A stretch of 64,000 bases of DNA from Geminicoccus sp036263595 (lineage in GTDB: Bacteria; Pseudomonadota; Alphaproteobacteria; Geminicoccales; Geminicoccaceae): positions 39,748 through 103,747 of the forward strand of contig NZ_DATAGQ010000129.1 of NCBI RefSeq assembly GCF_036263595.1. The letters run 5' to 3'. Shown one piece after another: positions 16,995 to 25,740 of the stretch. How positions within the stretch are numbered: position 1 is the stretch's first letter; the number at the start of each line of letters is the position of its first letter. The notes below the pieces were generated by a model. It saw only the letters and a program-made list of their open reading frames with translations. It was not told the DNA's origin and did not search any database. The translations under genes were made by a program, and so were the position numbers.

Positions 16995-19568
16995 TTGGAC
17001 CGGTCGAATCAGGCGATGAGCATGCCGCGCAGGCTGAACCGCACGATCCGGGCTGCCCGGCTGTTCGTGGACATCGAGCAGCTCTGGGCCGTGGCACGCT
17101 GGCCGCTCCTGGTGCTCTGCCTGTTCCTGATCGCGGCGCTGTTCGGCCTCCTTTCGAGGCTGCCCGCCGTCCTCCATGCGATCGTGCTCGTCCTGTTCGC
17201 CGCGGCCTTCCTGTTCACGCTCGTCCAGGCGGTCCGCCGCTTCCGCCCGGCGGGCAGGGCGCAGGCGCTCAGCCGCCTGGAGGCCGACAGCGGTTTCAGC
17301 CATGCCCCGCTCCGCGCACTGGACGACAAGCTGGCCGGCGGGGCCGACGATCCGTTTACCCGCGCGCTCTGGGCGCGCCACAAGGCGCGCCTGGCCGATC
17401 TGTCGACGAAGACGAAGCTGCTCCCGCCCCGCTCGCAGCTGCCGAAGCTGGACCCGTGGGCGGTGCGTGCAGGGTTGGTATTGGTGCTGGCCATCGCACT
17501 GGTCGATGCCGAGGGCCGCATCGGCCAGCGCCTGCGTGACGCGTTCATCCCGGGCATCGCCGCCCGCGAGGCGGCCCAGGCCGTGACCGCGACGCTCTGG
17601 GTCGAGCCGCCGGCCTACACCCGCCAGCCGCCGCGCCTGATCGAGGCAGGCGGAACCCGCACGATCGTGCCGGCCGGCTCGCAGGCCCTGATCCAGATCC
17701 ATCATCTGCCCGAGGAGTCCGCGGCACCCACCGTTGTCTTTGAAGGCACCGACGTCACTGCCACCCGGCTGGGCGAGGCCAGTGCCGAGGCCCGGCTGGA
17801 GGTGAAGCAGGACGGCGATGTGGTGATCCGCGACGATTCCCAGCAGGAGATCGCGCGCTATCTCCTGGCGGCGCAGCCCGACCGGGTCCCGACGATTCAG
17901 GGCGAAGGCAGCCCGCGCACGACCTTGCGGGGCGCGCTCGAGATCGGCTGGAACGGTGCCGACGACTACGGCCTCGTGTCCGTGGCGCTCGAGGTGGAGC
18001 CGGTCGATGGCAGCCGCCCGGCAGAGCGGATCGCGCTGAAGTCCTTGCCCGACCAGCCCAGGCAGACCAAGGGCCGCTCCTATCTCGACACGACTCCTCA
18101 CCCGCTGGCGGGAGCGGAGGTCCGCATGGTGCTGGTCGCGGTCGACGCGCTGGGCCAGGAGGGACGGTCAGAGCCGCTGACGATGGTCCTGCCGGAGCGC
18201 TCGTTCGAGCATCCCGTGGCCAAGGCAATCATCGACCAGCGCAAGGATCTCGCCTCCACGCCGGAGGAGCGCGAGACCGTGGCCGACATCCTGGACCAGC
18301 TGGCCGGCTCGGAGATGATGGAGGAGCTTCCCTCCTCCGTGCCGCTGTCCCTGAACAGCGCAGCCGAGCGGCTCCGCCGCAACGAGCTTTCCGAGCAGGA
18401 CATGGCGTCCGTGATGGAGCAGCTCTGGGACACGGCCCTGTTCGTGGAGGAAGGGCGGATGGCGTCCGCGGAGCGCGATATGCGCCGACTGCAGGAGGAA
18501 CTGGAGCGGGCGCTGGCCGAGGGGCGCGAGGATGCCGAGATCGAGCGGCTGATGGACGAACTCCAGGAGGCCATGAACCGCTACCTGGACGAGCTGAGCC
18601 GGCAGGCCCTGGCGGAGGCGATGCGTGACCCGCAGGCCCTGGAGCGGGCCATGCGCCAGCCGCAGCAGCCGGGCCAGCAGAACGAGAACATGGTCGAGCG
18701 GCAGGATCTGCAGGAGATGCTCGACAAGGCGCGGGAGATGCTCAAGAGCGGCTCGCGCGACGCGGCCGAGGAGATGCTGGCGCAGCTGCGCCAGATGATG
18801 GAGAACCTGCAGGCTCAGCTCCCGACCGAGATGGCGCCGCAGGCCCCAGGCGAGCAGGCGCTGTCCGACCTTCAGGAGGCGATCCGCCGCCAGCAGATGC
18901 TGCAGGACGAGGCCTTCAGCATGGAGCGCCGGATGAACGGCATGCCGCAGCAAGGTCAACAAGGCCAGCAGGGGCAACAAGGCCAGCAGGGGCAACAAGG
19001 TCAGCAGGGGCAACAAGGTCAGCAGGGTCAGCAGGGCGATCAGCAGCAGATGACGCCCGAGCAGCTGGCGCAGCTCCAGGAGATGCTGCGCCGCCAGCTC
19101 GGCGACATCATGGCGGGCCTGGCGGAGCAGGGGATGGAGATTCCGGACCAGCTGGGCCAGGCCGAGCTCCAGATGCGCGGCGCCGAGGGGCAGCTCCAGC
19201 AGGGCAGCCCCGGTGCGGCGACCGACCCGCAGGGCCAGGCCATGGCCCTGATGCAGGAAGCCGGGCGCGGCATCATGGACCAGATGCGCCAGCAGATGGG
19301 CCAGGAGGAAGGGCAGGGGCCGGGCCGTCCAGGCGGTACCCAGCCCGGCCAGCAGCCCGGCCGCACGCAGACCGGCTGGCAGCGCGATCCCTTGGGTCGC
19401 AACCCCGAAGGCATGGGCGGGCCGGATTCCGACAGCACTGCGGTGCCCGACGAGGCGGCGCTCGGGCGGGCGCGGGCGGTGCTGGAGGAACTCTACCGGC
19501 GGGCCGGCGATCCGAACCGGCCGCGCATGGAGCTGGACTATTACGACCGACTCCTCGAGCGGTTCTGA
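16995..19568 (+). CDS. TIGR02302/DUF4175 family membrane protein with Gln-rich low-complexity tract
   Basis: 857-residue alphaproteobacterial protein of unknown function. Two hydrophobic segments lie near residues 35-80 (WPLLVLCLFLIAALFGLL, AIVLVLFAAAFLFTLV) and a third near 155; a large soluble, largely helical, Gln/Met/Glu-rich C-terminal half follows. Residues about 650-685 are almost pure Gly-Gln-Gln repeats. Start is uncertain: TTG at 16995 has GAGG ten bases upstream; ATG at 17016 is an alternative with a poorer ribosome-binding site. It sits between lysA and a cell-wall amidase, a context common in the class and suggestive of envelope work, though that is inference. Confidence 0.85.
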   Translation: MDRSNQAMSMPRRLNRTIRAARLFVDIEQLWAVARWPLLVLCLFLIAALFGLLSRLPAVLHAIVLVLFAAAFLFTLVQAVRRFRPAGRAQALSRLEADSGFSHAPLRALDDKLAGGADDPFTRALWARHKARLADLSTKTKLLPPRSQLPKLDPWAVRAGLVLVLAIALVDAEGRIGQRLRDAFIPGIAAREAAQAVTATLWVEPPAYTRQPPRLIEAGGTRTIVPAGSQALIQIHHLPEESAAPTVVFEGTDVTATRLGEASAEARLEVKQDGDVVIRDDSQQEIARYLLAAQPDRVPTIQGEGSPRTTLRGALEIGWNGADDYGLVSVALEVEPVDGSRPAERIALKSLPDQPRQTKGRSYLDTTPHPLAGAEVRMVLVAVDALGQEGRSEPLTMVLPERSFEHPVAKAIIDQRKDLASTPEERETVADILDQLAGSEMMEELPSSVPLSLNSAAERLRRNELSEQDMASVMEQLWDTALFVEEGRMASAERDMRRLQEELERALAEGREDAEIERLMDELQEAMNRYLDELSRQALAEAMRDPQALERAMRQPQQPGQQNENMVERQDLQEMLDKAREMLKSGSRDAAEEMLAQLRQMMENLQAQLPTEMAPQAPGEQALSDLQEAIRRQQMLQDEAFSMERRMNGMPQQGQQGQQGQQGQQGQQGQQGQQGQQGQQGDQQQMTPEQLAQLQEMLRRQLGDIMAGLAEQGMEIPDQLGQAELQMRGAEGQLQQGSPGAATDPQGQAMALMQEAGRGIMDQMRQQMGQEEGQGPGRPGGTQPGQQPGRTQTGWQRDPLGRNPEGMGGPDSDSTAVPDEAALGRARAVLEELYRRAGDPNRPRMELDYYDRLLERF
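18948..19038 (+). repeat. tandem 9-base repeat encoding (Gly-Gln-Gln)n
   Basis: About ten tandem 9-base units built on CAAGGTCAG / CAGGGGCAA, in part arranged as an 18-base higher-order unit (CAAGGCCAGCAGGGGCAA). All units keep frame within the DUF4175 gene. Copy number could vary by slippage without breaking the frame. Confidence 0.9.
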
Positions 19569-19632
19569 GCCCAGCGTCCGTCCGTCGCCGAACCAGGACG
19601 ATCGCCCGGCCGGCTCGGTCGTCGACACGCTC

Positions 19633-20253
19633 GTGCTGCACTATACCGGCATGTCCAGCGCCCAGGCGGCGCTGGACCGCCTTCGCGACCCGGAGGCGGC
19701 GGTCAGCGCGCATTGGCTGGTCGACGAGGATGGGCAGATGGTGGCGCTGGTGCCGGAGCGGCGGCGTGCCTGGCATGCCGGGGTGAGCGGCTGGCAGGGC
19801 AGGATCGGGCTGAATGCATGCTCGATCGGCGTGGAGATCGTGAACCCTGGCCATGAGTGGGGCTACCGGCCGTTTCCGGACGTTCAGCTGCGCTCCGTCG
19901 AACGGCTGTGCCAGGGCATCCTGCAAAGGTGGCCGATCCCGGCCACGCGGGTCCTGGGACATGCCGAGATTGCCCCGCACCGCAAGCAGGATCCGGGGGA
20001 GCTGTTTCCCTGGCAGCGTCTGGCCCGGGCGGGCATCGGGCTCTGGCCCGACGAGGCCGCCATCGGCCGCGACCCGGAGCATTCCCTGCGCACGATCGGC
20101 TACCCACTGGACCTGGACGGTGTCACGCCGGCGCTTGCGGTGACGGCATTCCAGCGCCGCTATCGCTTCTGGAGGGTGGACGGCGTGGTGGACGATGAAA
20201 CTGCGAGGTTGATCGCGGGAGTCGAAAGGCTTCAAGTCACCGGACGGTCATGA
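19633..20253 (+). CDS. N-acetylmuramoyl-L-alanine amidase (Amidase_2, AmiD-like)
   Basis: Zinc amidase that cleaves the muramoyl-alanine bond of peptidoglycan. Zn-ligand His occurs in LHYTGM and in HAEIAPHRKQDPGELF. A C-terminal peptidoglycan-binding-like segment (VTAFQRRYRFWRVDGVVDDETARLI) follows. Homology-like sequence continues in frame upstream of the GTG at 19633 (RPSPNQDDRPAGSVVDTLV), back to near the DUF4175 stop, yet contains no ATG, GTG or TTG. The GTG given here would place the Zn ligand at residue 3, so the real start is probably upstream and non-canonical, or a base is wrong. Confidence 0.8.
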   Translation: MLHYTGMSSAQAALDRLRDPEAAVSAHWLVDEDGQMVALVPERRRAWHAGVSGWQGRIGLNACSIGVEIVNPGHEWGYRPFPDVQLRSVERLCQGILQRWPIPATRVLGHAEIAPHRKQDPGELFPWQRLARAGIGLWPDEAAIGRDPEHSLRTIGYPLDLDGVTPALAVTAFQRRYRFWRVDGVVDDETARLIAGVERLQVTGRS

Positions 20254-20270
20254 TACGGGTTTGCCTGCAT

Positions 20271-20666
20271 CAGGCGACTGGACGGCCGCACTTTCGCCAG
20301 CGATGGCGCAGGTGAGGAAAGTCCGGGCTCCACGGAAGCACGGTGCCGGGTAATGCCCGGCGGAGGTGACTCCAGGGAAAGTGCCACAGAGATCGGTCAG
20401 CCCGCCCGGGCCCTCTCGGGGGTCTGCGGGTCAAGGTGAAAAGGTGCGGTAAGGGCGCACCGCGTTTCCGGTAACGGAGGCGGCATGGCAAACCCCACCG
20501 GGAGCAAGACCAAATAGGGACGACGGCGAGCCTTCATGGCTGGCAGGCCCGTTTCCGGGCTGGTCGTCCGGGTCGGTCGCGCGAGGCGACACGCGAGTGT
20601 CGTCCCAGAGGAATGGCCGTCGCCCGTGGCAACACGGGGACAGAACCCGGCTTACAGGCCGCCTGG
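20271..20666 (+). ncRNA. rnpB: RNase P RNA, bacterial class A
   Basis: The conserved CR-I/P4 segment GAGGAAAGTCCGGGCTCC lies at 20314-20331, and the 3' signature CAGAACCCGGCTTACAGGCC at 20641-20660. The ends pair as P1 (CAGGCG near 20271 with CGCCTG near 20660). Length near 396 bases fits the class. Catalytic RNA for tRNA 5' maturation. Exact ends are estimated from the P1 pairing. Confidence 0.95.
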
Positions 20667-20699
20667 TGCAACTTCGCCAAATGGTAGAATTGCTTGACC

Positions 20700-20819
20700 C
20701 GTGGAAAAGGTCCGCGTTAAGGGCTTTCCCACGGTTCCTGGAACTTTCCTCAGCTTTGTCCACAGGATGTATGGGGTGGTACGTCAAATCCTTCCACAGT
20801 TTGTGGCTGGTTATCCACA
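20700..20819. promoter_or_regulatory. cluster of DnaA-box-like sequences
   Basis: A perfect TTATCCACA at 20811-20819 and a one-mismatch TTGTCCACA at 20756-20764 on the plus strand; a weaker TTTTCCACG on the minus strand at 20700-20708, and TTTCCCACG at 20725-20733. They could mark DnaA control of the cell-division cluster or be part of a replication origin. Function is inference. Confidence 0.4.
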
Positions 20820-20839
20820 AACCTGCTGGGGTTTGCGGC

Positions 20840-20868
20840 TTGACCGTCCCCAGCGCATCGATCATAAG
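20840..20868 (+). promoter_or_regulatory. candidate sigma-70-type promoter for the dcw cluster
   Basis: TTGACC at 20840-20845, 17-base spacer, CATAAG at 20863-20868. Five of six -35 and four of six -10 positions match consensus. It would give a leader of roughly 300 bases before rsmH. Other TTGACC hexamers at 20694 and 20945 have poorer partners. Confidence 0.4.
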
Positions 20869-21010
20869 TTTGAGCTGCGGCACGCGTGTAGGTTGAACCG
20901 GTGCTGTCGCTTTCTGGTGGAGAGGTTTCTTCGCCGTATCAGCGTTGACCCGCTGCTCCTGATCGTATCCAAGTAAAATTACAATACCATTCGTGTGTGG
21001 TTGTGGTCGA

Positions 21011-21034
21011 CTATTTGCGCCGCAGAGCAAATAG
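21011..21034. repeat. 8-base inverted repeat, operator or weak terminator
   Basis: CTATTTGC and GCAAATAG separated by 8 bases, followed on the plus strand by CCGGTATTTTCTTC. It could be the 3' terminator of rnpB readthrough or an operator for a regulator of the dcw promoter. AT-rich stem makes termination weak. Confidence 0.4.
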
Positions 21035-21184
21035 CCGGTATTTTCTTCGCGAAACGATCTTGACGACTGGCGACTGGCTGTGAAAGCCGCAGGACTCTGC
21101 TACGCAGGCTCAGAAATGCATTGGTGCGCTACTGGTAGCGTGCTAACCCAGCTGCATCGCCCATCTTCATCGATCGAGGACATC

Positions 21185-22213
21185 GTGCCTTTGGTCCCGA
21201 CCGACGCGCCCATGGCCATCACGCCCCCGGCGAGCATGAGTGGGCACGCGCCGGTCATGCTGGCCGAGGTGCTGAAGGCGCTGGCGCCGCAGCCGGACCA
21301 GGTCGTGCTCGATGCCACCTTCGGCGGTGGCGGCTATACACGTGCTCTGCTCGATACCGGCCTGCGCCAGGTCCTGGCGCTGGACCGCGATCCCGATGCA
21401 GTGGCGCGGGGACAGGCGATCGTTGATCGGGATCCGCGGCTGCGCCTGATCCATGCGCGGTTCGGGGAGCTGGACCGGGTCGTGGCCGATCAGGGCCTGG
21501 AATCGGTCGACGCGGTCGTGTTCGACCTGGGCGTGTCGTCCTTCCAGCTGGACCAGGCCGAGCGGGGCTTCTCCTTCCGCTATGACGCGCCCTTGGACAT
21601 GCGGATGGACAGGGAAGGCCAGACCGCCGCGGAGCTGATCGCGGAGATCGCGGAGATCGATCTCGCCCGCCTCCTGTGGAACTACGGTGACGAGCGAGAG
21701 GCGCGGCGGATCGCCCGGTCGGTTGTGGCCGAGCGCCAGAAGGCGCCCATCGAGACGACGCGGCAGCTGGCCGACATCGTCGCGCGTGCCAAGGGCCCGT
21801 CGAGGGAGCTGATCGAACCGGCCACGCGGACCTTCCAGGCCTTGCGCATCGCGGTGAACGACGAGCTGGCCGAGCTGCGCGCCGGCCTGGATGCTGCCGA
21901 GCGGGTGCTGCGGCCGGGAGGACGGCTCGTCACCGTGGCCTTCCATTCCGGCGAAGATTCGATTGTGAAGGACTTCGTCAACGAGCGGGGCGGCCGTACC
22001 CGCCGGGCCAACCGGCACCTGCCGGCGCTGCCCGACGAGGAGCCGCGCTGGGGTTGGCTGATCGACCGCCCGCTCCGGCCGGAGGCGGCCGAGACGGAGC
22101 AAAATCCTCGTGCCCGTTCCGCGCGGCTGCGCTGCGCGGTGCGGCTGGGACCGGGCGTGACCTATCGAGGCCCCGTGCGGGGCCTGACCGACATGATGGA
22201 GGGCGAGCGATGA
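21185..22213 (+). CDS. rsmH: 16S rRNA (cytosine(1402)-N4)-methyltransferase
   Basis: SAM-dependent methyltransferase (MraW) modifying C1402 of 16S rRNA. Motifs: LDATFGGGGYTRALL (SAM site), FDLGVSSFQLD, ERGFSFRYDAPLDMRMD, and VTFxS-like VAFHSGEDSIVKDF. The open frame begins at 21080, but GTG at 21185 has GAGGA four bases before it and gives 342 residues; ATG at 21212 is possible. First gene of the dcw cluster here; mraZ is absent upstream. Its TGA overlaps the ftsL ATG. Confidence 0.95.
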   Translation: MPLVPTDAPMAITPPASMSGHAPVMLAEVLKALAPQPDQVVLDATFGGGGYTRALLDTGLRQVLALDRDPDAVARGQAIVDRDPRLRLIHARFGELDRVVADQGLESVDAVVFDLGVSSFQLDQAERGFSFRYDAPLDMRMDREGQTAAELIAEIAEIDLARLLWNYGDEREARRIARSVVAERQKAPIETTRQLADIVARAKGPSRELIEPATRTFQALRIAVNDELAELRAGLDAAERVLRPGGRLVTVAFHSGEDSIVKDFVNERGGRTRRANRHLPALPDEEPRWGWLIDRPLRPEAAETEQNPRARSARLRCAVRLGPGVTYRGPVRGLTDMMEGER

Positions 22214-22584
22214 CCGGGCGCAAGGTCTTGTTTCTCGTGCTGCTGCTCCTGGGCACGGCCTGGGGGACCTTCCACCTCAAATACGAGGTGGTGCAGCTGG
22301 AGAACCATGCTCGTGCCCTGGAGCGCCAGATCGTGGCCTCGGTCGACGAGATCCGCACGCTGGAAGCCGATCTGGCCCTGCGCACCCATCCCGACCGGAT
22401 GGTCGCCGTCGCGCCGAAGCTCGACATGGTGCCGGTCTATGTGACGAGCCTGGCGAGCGTCGGCGACATGCCCGACCATGCGCGCATCGCCTATGCCGAC
22501 CGCGTGCTGGCCGTGCTTCTCCCATCCGGTGCCGAGGTGCCGACGCGGATGAAGCCACTGGTCCTCGGGGGCATCGCGCGATGA
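22210..22584 (+). CDS. ftsL: cell division protein FtsL
   Basis: 124-residue bitopic membrane protein: N-terminal transmembrane helix (VLFLVLLLLGTAWGTFHLKY) and a periplasmic coiled coil (VVQLENHARALERQIVAS). FtsL joins FtsB and FtsQ in the divisome and activates FtsW-FtsI. Identified by size, topology and position between rsmH and ftsI. ATGA overlaps at both ends. Sequence conservation in FtsL is low, so position carries weight. Confidence 0.88.
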   Translation: MTGRKVLFLVLLLLGTAWGTFHLKYEVVQLENHARALERQIVASVDEIRTLEADLALRTHPDRMVAVAPKLDMVPVYVTSLASVGDMPDHARIAYADRVLAVLLPSGAEVPTRMKPLVLGGIAR

Positions 22585-24293
22585 GGACCAGCGGTGGGGA
22601 AGGTGGCGTAGCCCTGGCGAGGCGCCGGATCGGCGTTCTGCTCGCCACGTTCGGGCTCCTGTTCTCCACCCTGGCCTTCCGCCTGGTCGACATCACCCAG
22701 CTTGCCGGAGCCCAGGAAGAGGCCTCGCGCTACGTGCGGCCCCAGGACGGGATCAGCCGCCGGGATGTGGTCGATCGCCACGGCGTGCCGCTGGCGACCG
22801 ACGTGACCGTGTCCGGCGTCGGCGCCGATCCTCGCGACGTGCCCAAGGACCAGACGACCATCGGGAGCATCGCGGCGGTGCTCGGCCGCGACCCGAGGAT
22901 CATCGAGCGGATCTTGGACAGCGACCGCCACTTCGTCTGGCTGGAGCGGCGGATCAGCCCCAGGCAGCAGGCAGCTCTCCTGAGCCTGGGGGTGCCCGGC
23001 CTGGAGTTTCGCGAGCAGCCCCGCCGGGTCTATCCGCAGGCAAGCCTCGTCGCGCACCTGATCGGGCAGACTGGGGTCGACAATGGCGGGCTGAGCGGCA
23101 TCGAGCAGCGCTTCGACCGCACGATCCGCACCGACGTCTCCAGCCGCGACCGCGAGCCCTTCGCCTTGTCGATCGACCTGCGCATCCAGCAGGTGCTGCG
23201 CGAGGAGCTGATGGCCGGCATCCGGACCTACGAGGCCCGCGCCGCCAACGGCATGATCATGGACGTGCGCACCGGCGAGATGCTGGCCATGGTCAGCCTG
23301 CCGGACTTCGACGCGAACCGCCCGATCGGGCCTGAGGACCTGCGCCGCAGCAACCGCAACACGGAAGGCGTCTACGAGGTCGGCTCACTGTTCAAGACGC
23401 TGACTTTGGCCACCTTGATGGATGCCGGCGTCGTCAAGATGAACGACATGTGGGATGCCACCAAGCGCCTGCAGATCGGCCGGCGCTCGATCGGCGACTC
23501 CCATCCGCTCAAGCGCTGGGCATCCACCACCGACGTCTTCATCAACAGCTCCAACATCGGCACGGCACGGATGGCGCTGGCCGGCGGGGCGGACCTGCAG
23601 CGCGAATATCTGGAGAAGCTCCGCCTCCTGGAGAAGCCGCAGCTCGAAGTGCCCGGCGTCAGCAGCCCGCTCATTCCGAGGCGCTGGCCCGACATCACCG
23701 TGGCGGTGGTCTCCTACGGACAGACCCTGGCCATCACGCCGCTCAGCTTCCTCAATGCCTTCTCCGCCGTGGTGAATGGCGGCGTCCTGCGTCCTGCCAC
23801 CCTGCTGCGCCGCGACTCCTCGCAGCCGCTCCCGGGCGAGCGGGTGATCTCGGAAAAGGCATCCGCGCAGATCCGCGAACTGCTCTGGCTGAATGTCGTC
23901 GACGGCACGGGTACGAAGGCGCGGGTGCCCGGGATGATGGTCGGCGGCAAGACCGGCACGGCCGACAAGCCGATCAACGGCCGCTACATCAAGGGCAATG
24001 TCATCGCGAGCTTCGTGGCGGCCTTCCCGATGAACGAGCCGCGCTACGCGATCCTGGTCATGCTGGACAACCCGACCGCGAATGCCGCCTCGATGGGCTT
24101 TCGCTACGGTAGCTGGAACGCAGCCCCCGTCACCGGCCGGGTCATCAGCCGCACTGCCCCGCTCCTGGGCGTACCGCTGGTGCCGCAGACGGTCGAGGAC
24201 GAGTTCCTGGCCGCGGCACCGGCGGAGATCCGCGAGAAGGAACTGACGCGCCGCATCAAGGAGGCTCGCGTTGCTGCTCTCGAGCCTATGTGA
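22581..24293 (+). CDS. ftsI: peptidoglycan D,D-transpeptidase FtsI (PBP3)
   Basis: 570-residue class B penicillin-binding protein with one N-terminal membrane anchor (IGVLLATFGLLFSTLAFRLV). The transpeptidase motifs are SxxK in EVGSLFKTLT, SxN in FINSSNIGTARM, and KTGT in VGGKTGTADK. Cross-links septal peptidoglycan with FtsW. Its end overlaps murE by 23 bases. Confidence 0.95.
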   Translation: MRTSGGEGGVALARRRIGVLLATFGLLFSTLAFRLVDITQLAGAQEEASRYVRPQDGISRRDVVDRHGVPLATDVTVSGVGADPRDVPKDQTTIGSIAAVLGRDPRIIERILDSDRHFVWLERRISPRQQAALLSLGVPGLEFREQPRRVYPQASLVAHLIGQTGVDNGGLSGIEQRFDRTIRTDVSSRDREPFALSIDLRIQQVLREELMAGIRTYEARAANGMIMDVRTGEMLAMVSLPDFDANRPIGPEDLRRSNRNTEGVYEVGSLFKTLTLATLMDAGVVKMNDMWDATKRLQIGRRSIGDSHPLKRWASTTDVFINSSNIGTARMALAGGADLQREYLEKLRLLEKPQLEVPGVSSPLIPRRWPDITVAVVSYGQTLAITPLSFLNAFSAVVNGGVLRPATLLRRDSSQPLPGERVISEKASAQIRELLWLNVVDGTGTKARVPGMMVGGKTGTADKPINGRYIKGNVIASFVAAFPMNEPRYAILVMLDNPTANAASMGFRYGSWNAAPVTGRVISRTAPLLGVPLVPQTVEDEFLAAAPAEIREKELTRRIKEARVAALEPM

Positions 24294-25740
24294 ACCGGCG
24301 CAGCTGCTTCGCCCGCTGCCCGATCGCGCCCAGGACATCGAGGTCCTGGGCCTGGCGCTCGATTCGCGCAACGTAAAGCCGGGTGGCCTGTTCGCAGCGT
24401 TGCCGGGCTCGAAGCTGGATGGCGCCGCCTTCGCGCCAGCGGCCGTCCGGGCCGGCGCCGTCGCGGTGCTGGGTGGACCCTCCCTCGACGCCGTCGACCT
24501 GCCGGTGCCGAAACTGGTCGCCGCCGACCCGAGCGCGCTGCTGGCTCGCATGGCGGCCCGCTTCTTCGGCCGGCAGCCCGCCTGCGTCGCCGCCGTCACC
24601 GGCACCAACGGCAAGACCTCCGTCGCCAGTTTCACCCGCCAGCTCTGGGCCATGTCCGGCCTGCCGGCGGCCTCGATCGGCACGCTCGGCGTCCAGTCCA
24701 CGACCGGCGACCTGCCGGGCAACCTGACCACGCCGGACGTCCTCACGCTGCAGCGCCTGGCCGCCGAACTGGCAGCCAAGGGCGTGGACCACTTGGTGAT
24801 CGAGGCATCCAGCCACGGCCTGGAGCAAAAGCGGGTCGACGGGCTGCATGTCGCCGCCGCCGCCTTCACCAACCTCACCCGCGACCATCTCGACCACCAT
24901 GTCACCATGGAGGCCTACTTCGCCGCCAAGGCCCGCCTGTTCGACGAGGTGTTGGCCGAGGACGGCACGGCGGTGCTGAACGCGGACGTGCCGGCGTTCC
25001 CGGTCCTGCGCGAGCGCTGCGCCCGTCGCGGCATCCGCGTGCTCGATTTCGGGCGCAGCGCGGAAGCCCTCCGCCTGGTCGAGCAACTGCCGGCACCGGC
25101 AGGTCAGACCCTGACGCTGGCCCTGGGCGGCGTCGAGCACCGGATCAGCTCGCCGCTGGTCGGCGCCTTCCAGGCCGAGAACCTGCTGGCGGCACTGGGC
25201 CTTTGGCATGCCAGCGGTGGCGAACTGGAGCAGGGGGCACGGCTGCTGGGCCAGGTCCAGGGCGCGCCTGGCCGCATGCAGCTGGCCGGGACGACGCGCA
25301 GCGGGGCTGCCGTCTATGTCGACTATGCCCACACGCCGGATGCCCTGGAGAAGGCGCTGCTGGCCGCAAGGCCCCATGCCAGCGGACGGCTCGTCGTCGT
25401 GTTCGGGTGCGGCGGCGATCGTGATCCGGGCAAGCGGCCGCTGATGGGCCAGGCCGCGGCGGCGTTCGCCGACCTGGCGATCGTGACCGACGACAATCCA
25501 CGCAGCGAGGATCCGGCGGCGATCCGCGATGCCGCCCTGGCCGCCATGCCTGAAGGCTCGCGCGAGATCGGCGACCGTGGCCGCGCGATCCGGAGCGCGG
25601 TGGCCGAGCTGCGCGGGGGCGACGTGCTGCTGATCGCAGGCAAGGGCCACGAGCGTGGCCAGACGATCGCGGGCGTCGTGCATCCGTTCGACGATGTCGC
25701 GGTGGCGGCTGAGGCCTTGGCCGAAGGTGTCGCGGCTTGA
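24271..25740 (+). CDS. murE: UDP-MurNAc-L-Ala-D-Glu: meso-diaminopimelate ligase
   Basis: Adds the third stem residue in cytosolic peptidoglycan precursor synthesis. ATP site TGTNGKTSVASF; the DNPRSEDP motif marks specificity for meso-DAP, in agreement with lysA nearby. 489 residues. The start is TTG at 24271 inside the ftsI end, strongly supported by AAGGAGG six bases upstream. Ends at the TTGA overlap with murF. Confidence 0.95.
   Translation: MLLSSLCEPAQLLRPLPDRAQDIEVLGLALDSRNVKPGGLFAALPGSKLDGAAFAPAAVRAGAVAVLGGPSLDAVDLPVPKLVAADPSALLARMAARFFGRQPACVAAVTGTNGKTSVASFTRQLWAMSGLPAASIGTLGVQSTTGDLPGNLTTPDVLTLQRLAAELAAKGVDHLVIEASSHGLEQKRVDGLHVAAAAFTNLTRDHLDHHVTMEAYFAAKARLFDEVLAEDGTAVLNADVPAFPVLRERCARRGIRVLDFGRSAEALRLVEQLPAPAGQTLTLALGGVEHRISSPLVGAFQAENLLAALGLWHASGGELEQGARLLGQVQGAPGRMQLAGTTRSGAAVYVDYAHTPDALEKALLAARPHASGRLVVVFGCGGDRDPGKRPLMGQAAAAFADLAIVTDDNPRSEDPAAIRDAALAAMPEGSREIGDRGRAIRSAVAELRGGDVLLIAGKGHERGQTIAGVVHPFDDVAVAAEALAEGVAA

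Larger units (their letters stand above)
20667..21184. other. gene-free stretch upstream of the dcw cluster
   Basis: 518 bases with no convincing gene; short frames here show no family resemblance. Base composition is clearly lower in GC than around it (28 of 60 bases G+C in 20941-21000). It contains DnaA-box-like sites, several TTGACC hexamers and an 8-base palindrome, annotated separately. In related genomes mraZ would be expected directly before rsmH; no MraZ-like peptide is seen in any frame. Confidence 0.75.

Noticed and set aside
20597..20976. Short open frames after rnpB as possible mraZ remnant
   Set aside because: Translations show no MraZ AbrB-like sequence and partly overlap the rnpB structure.
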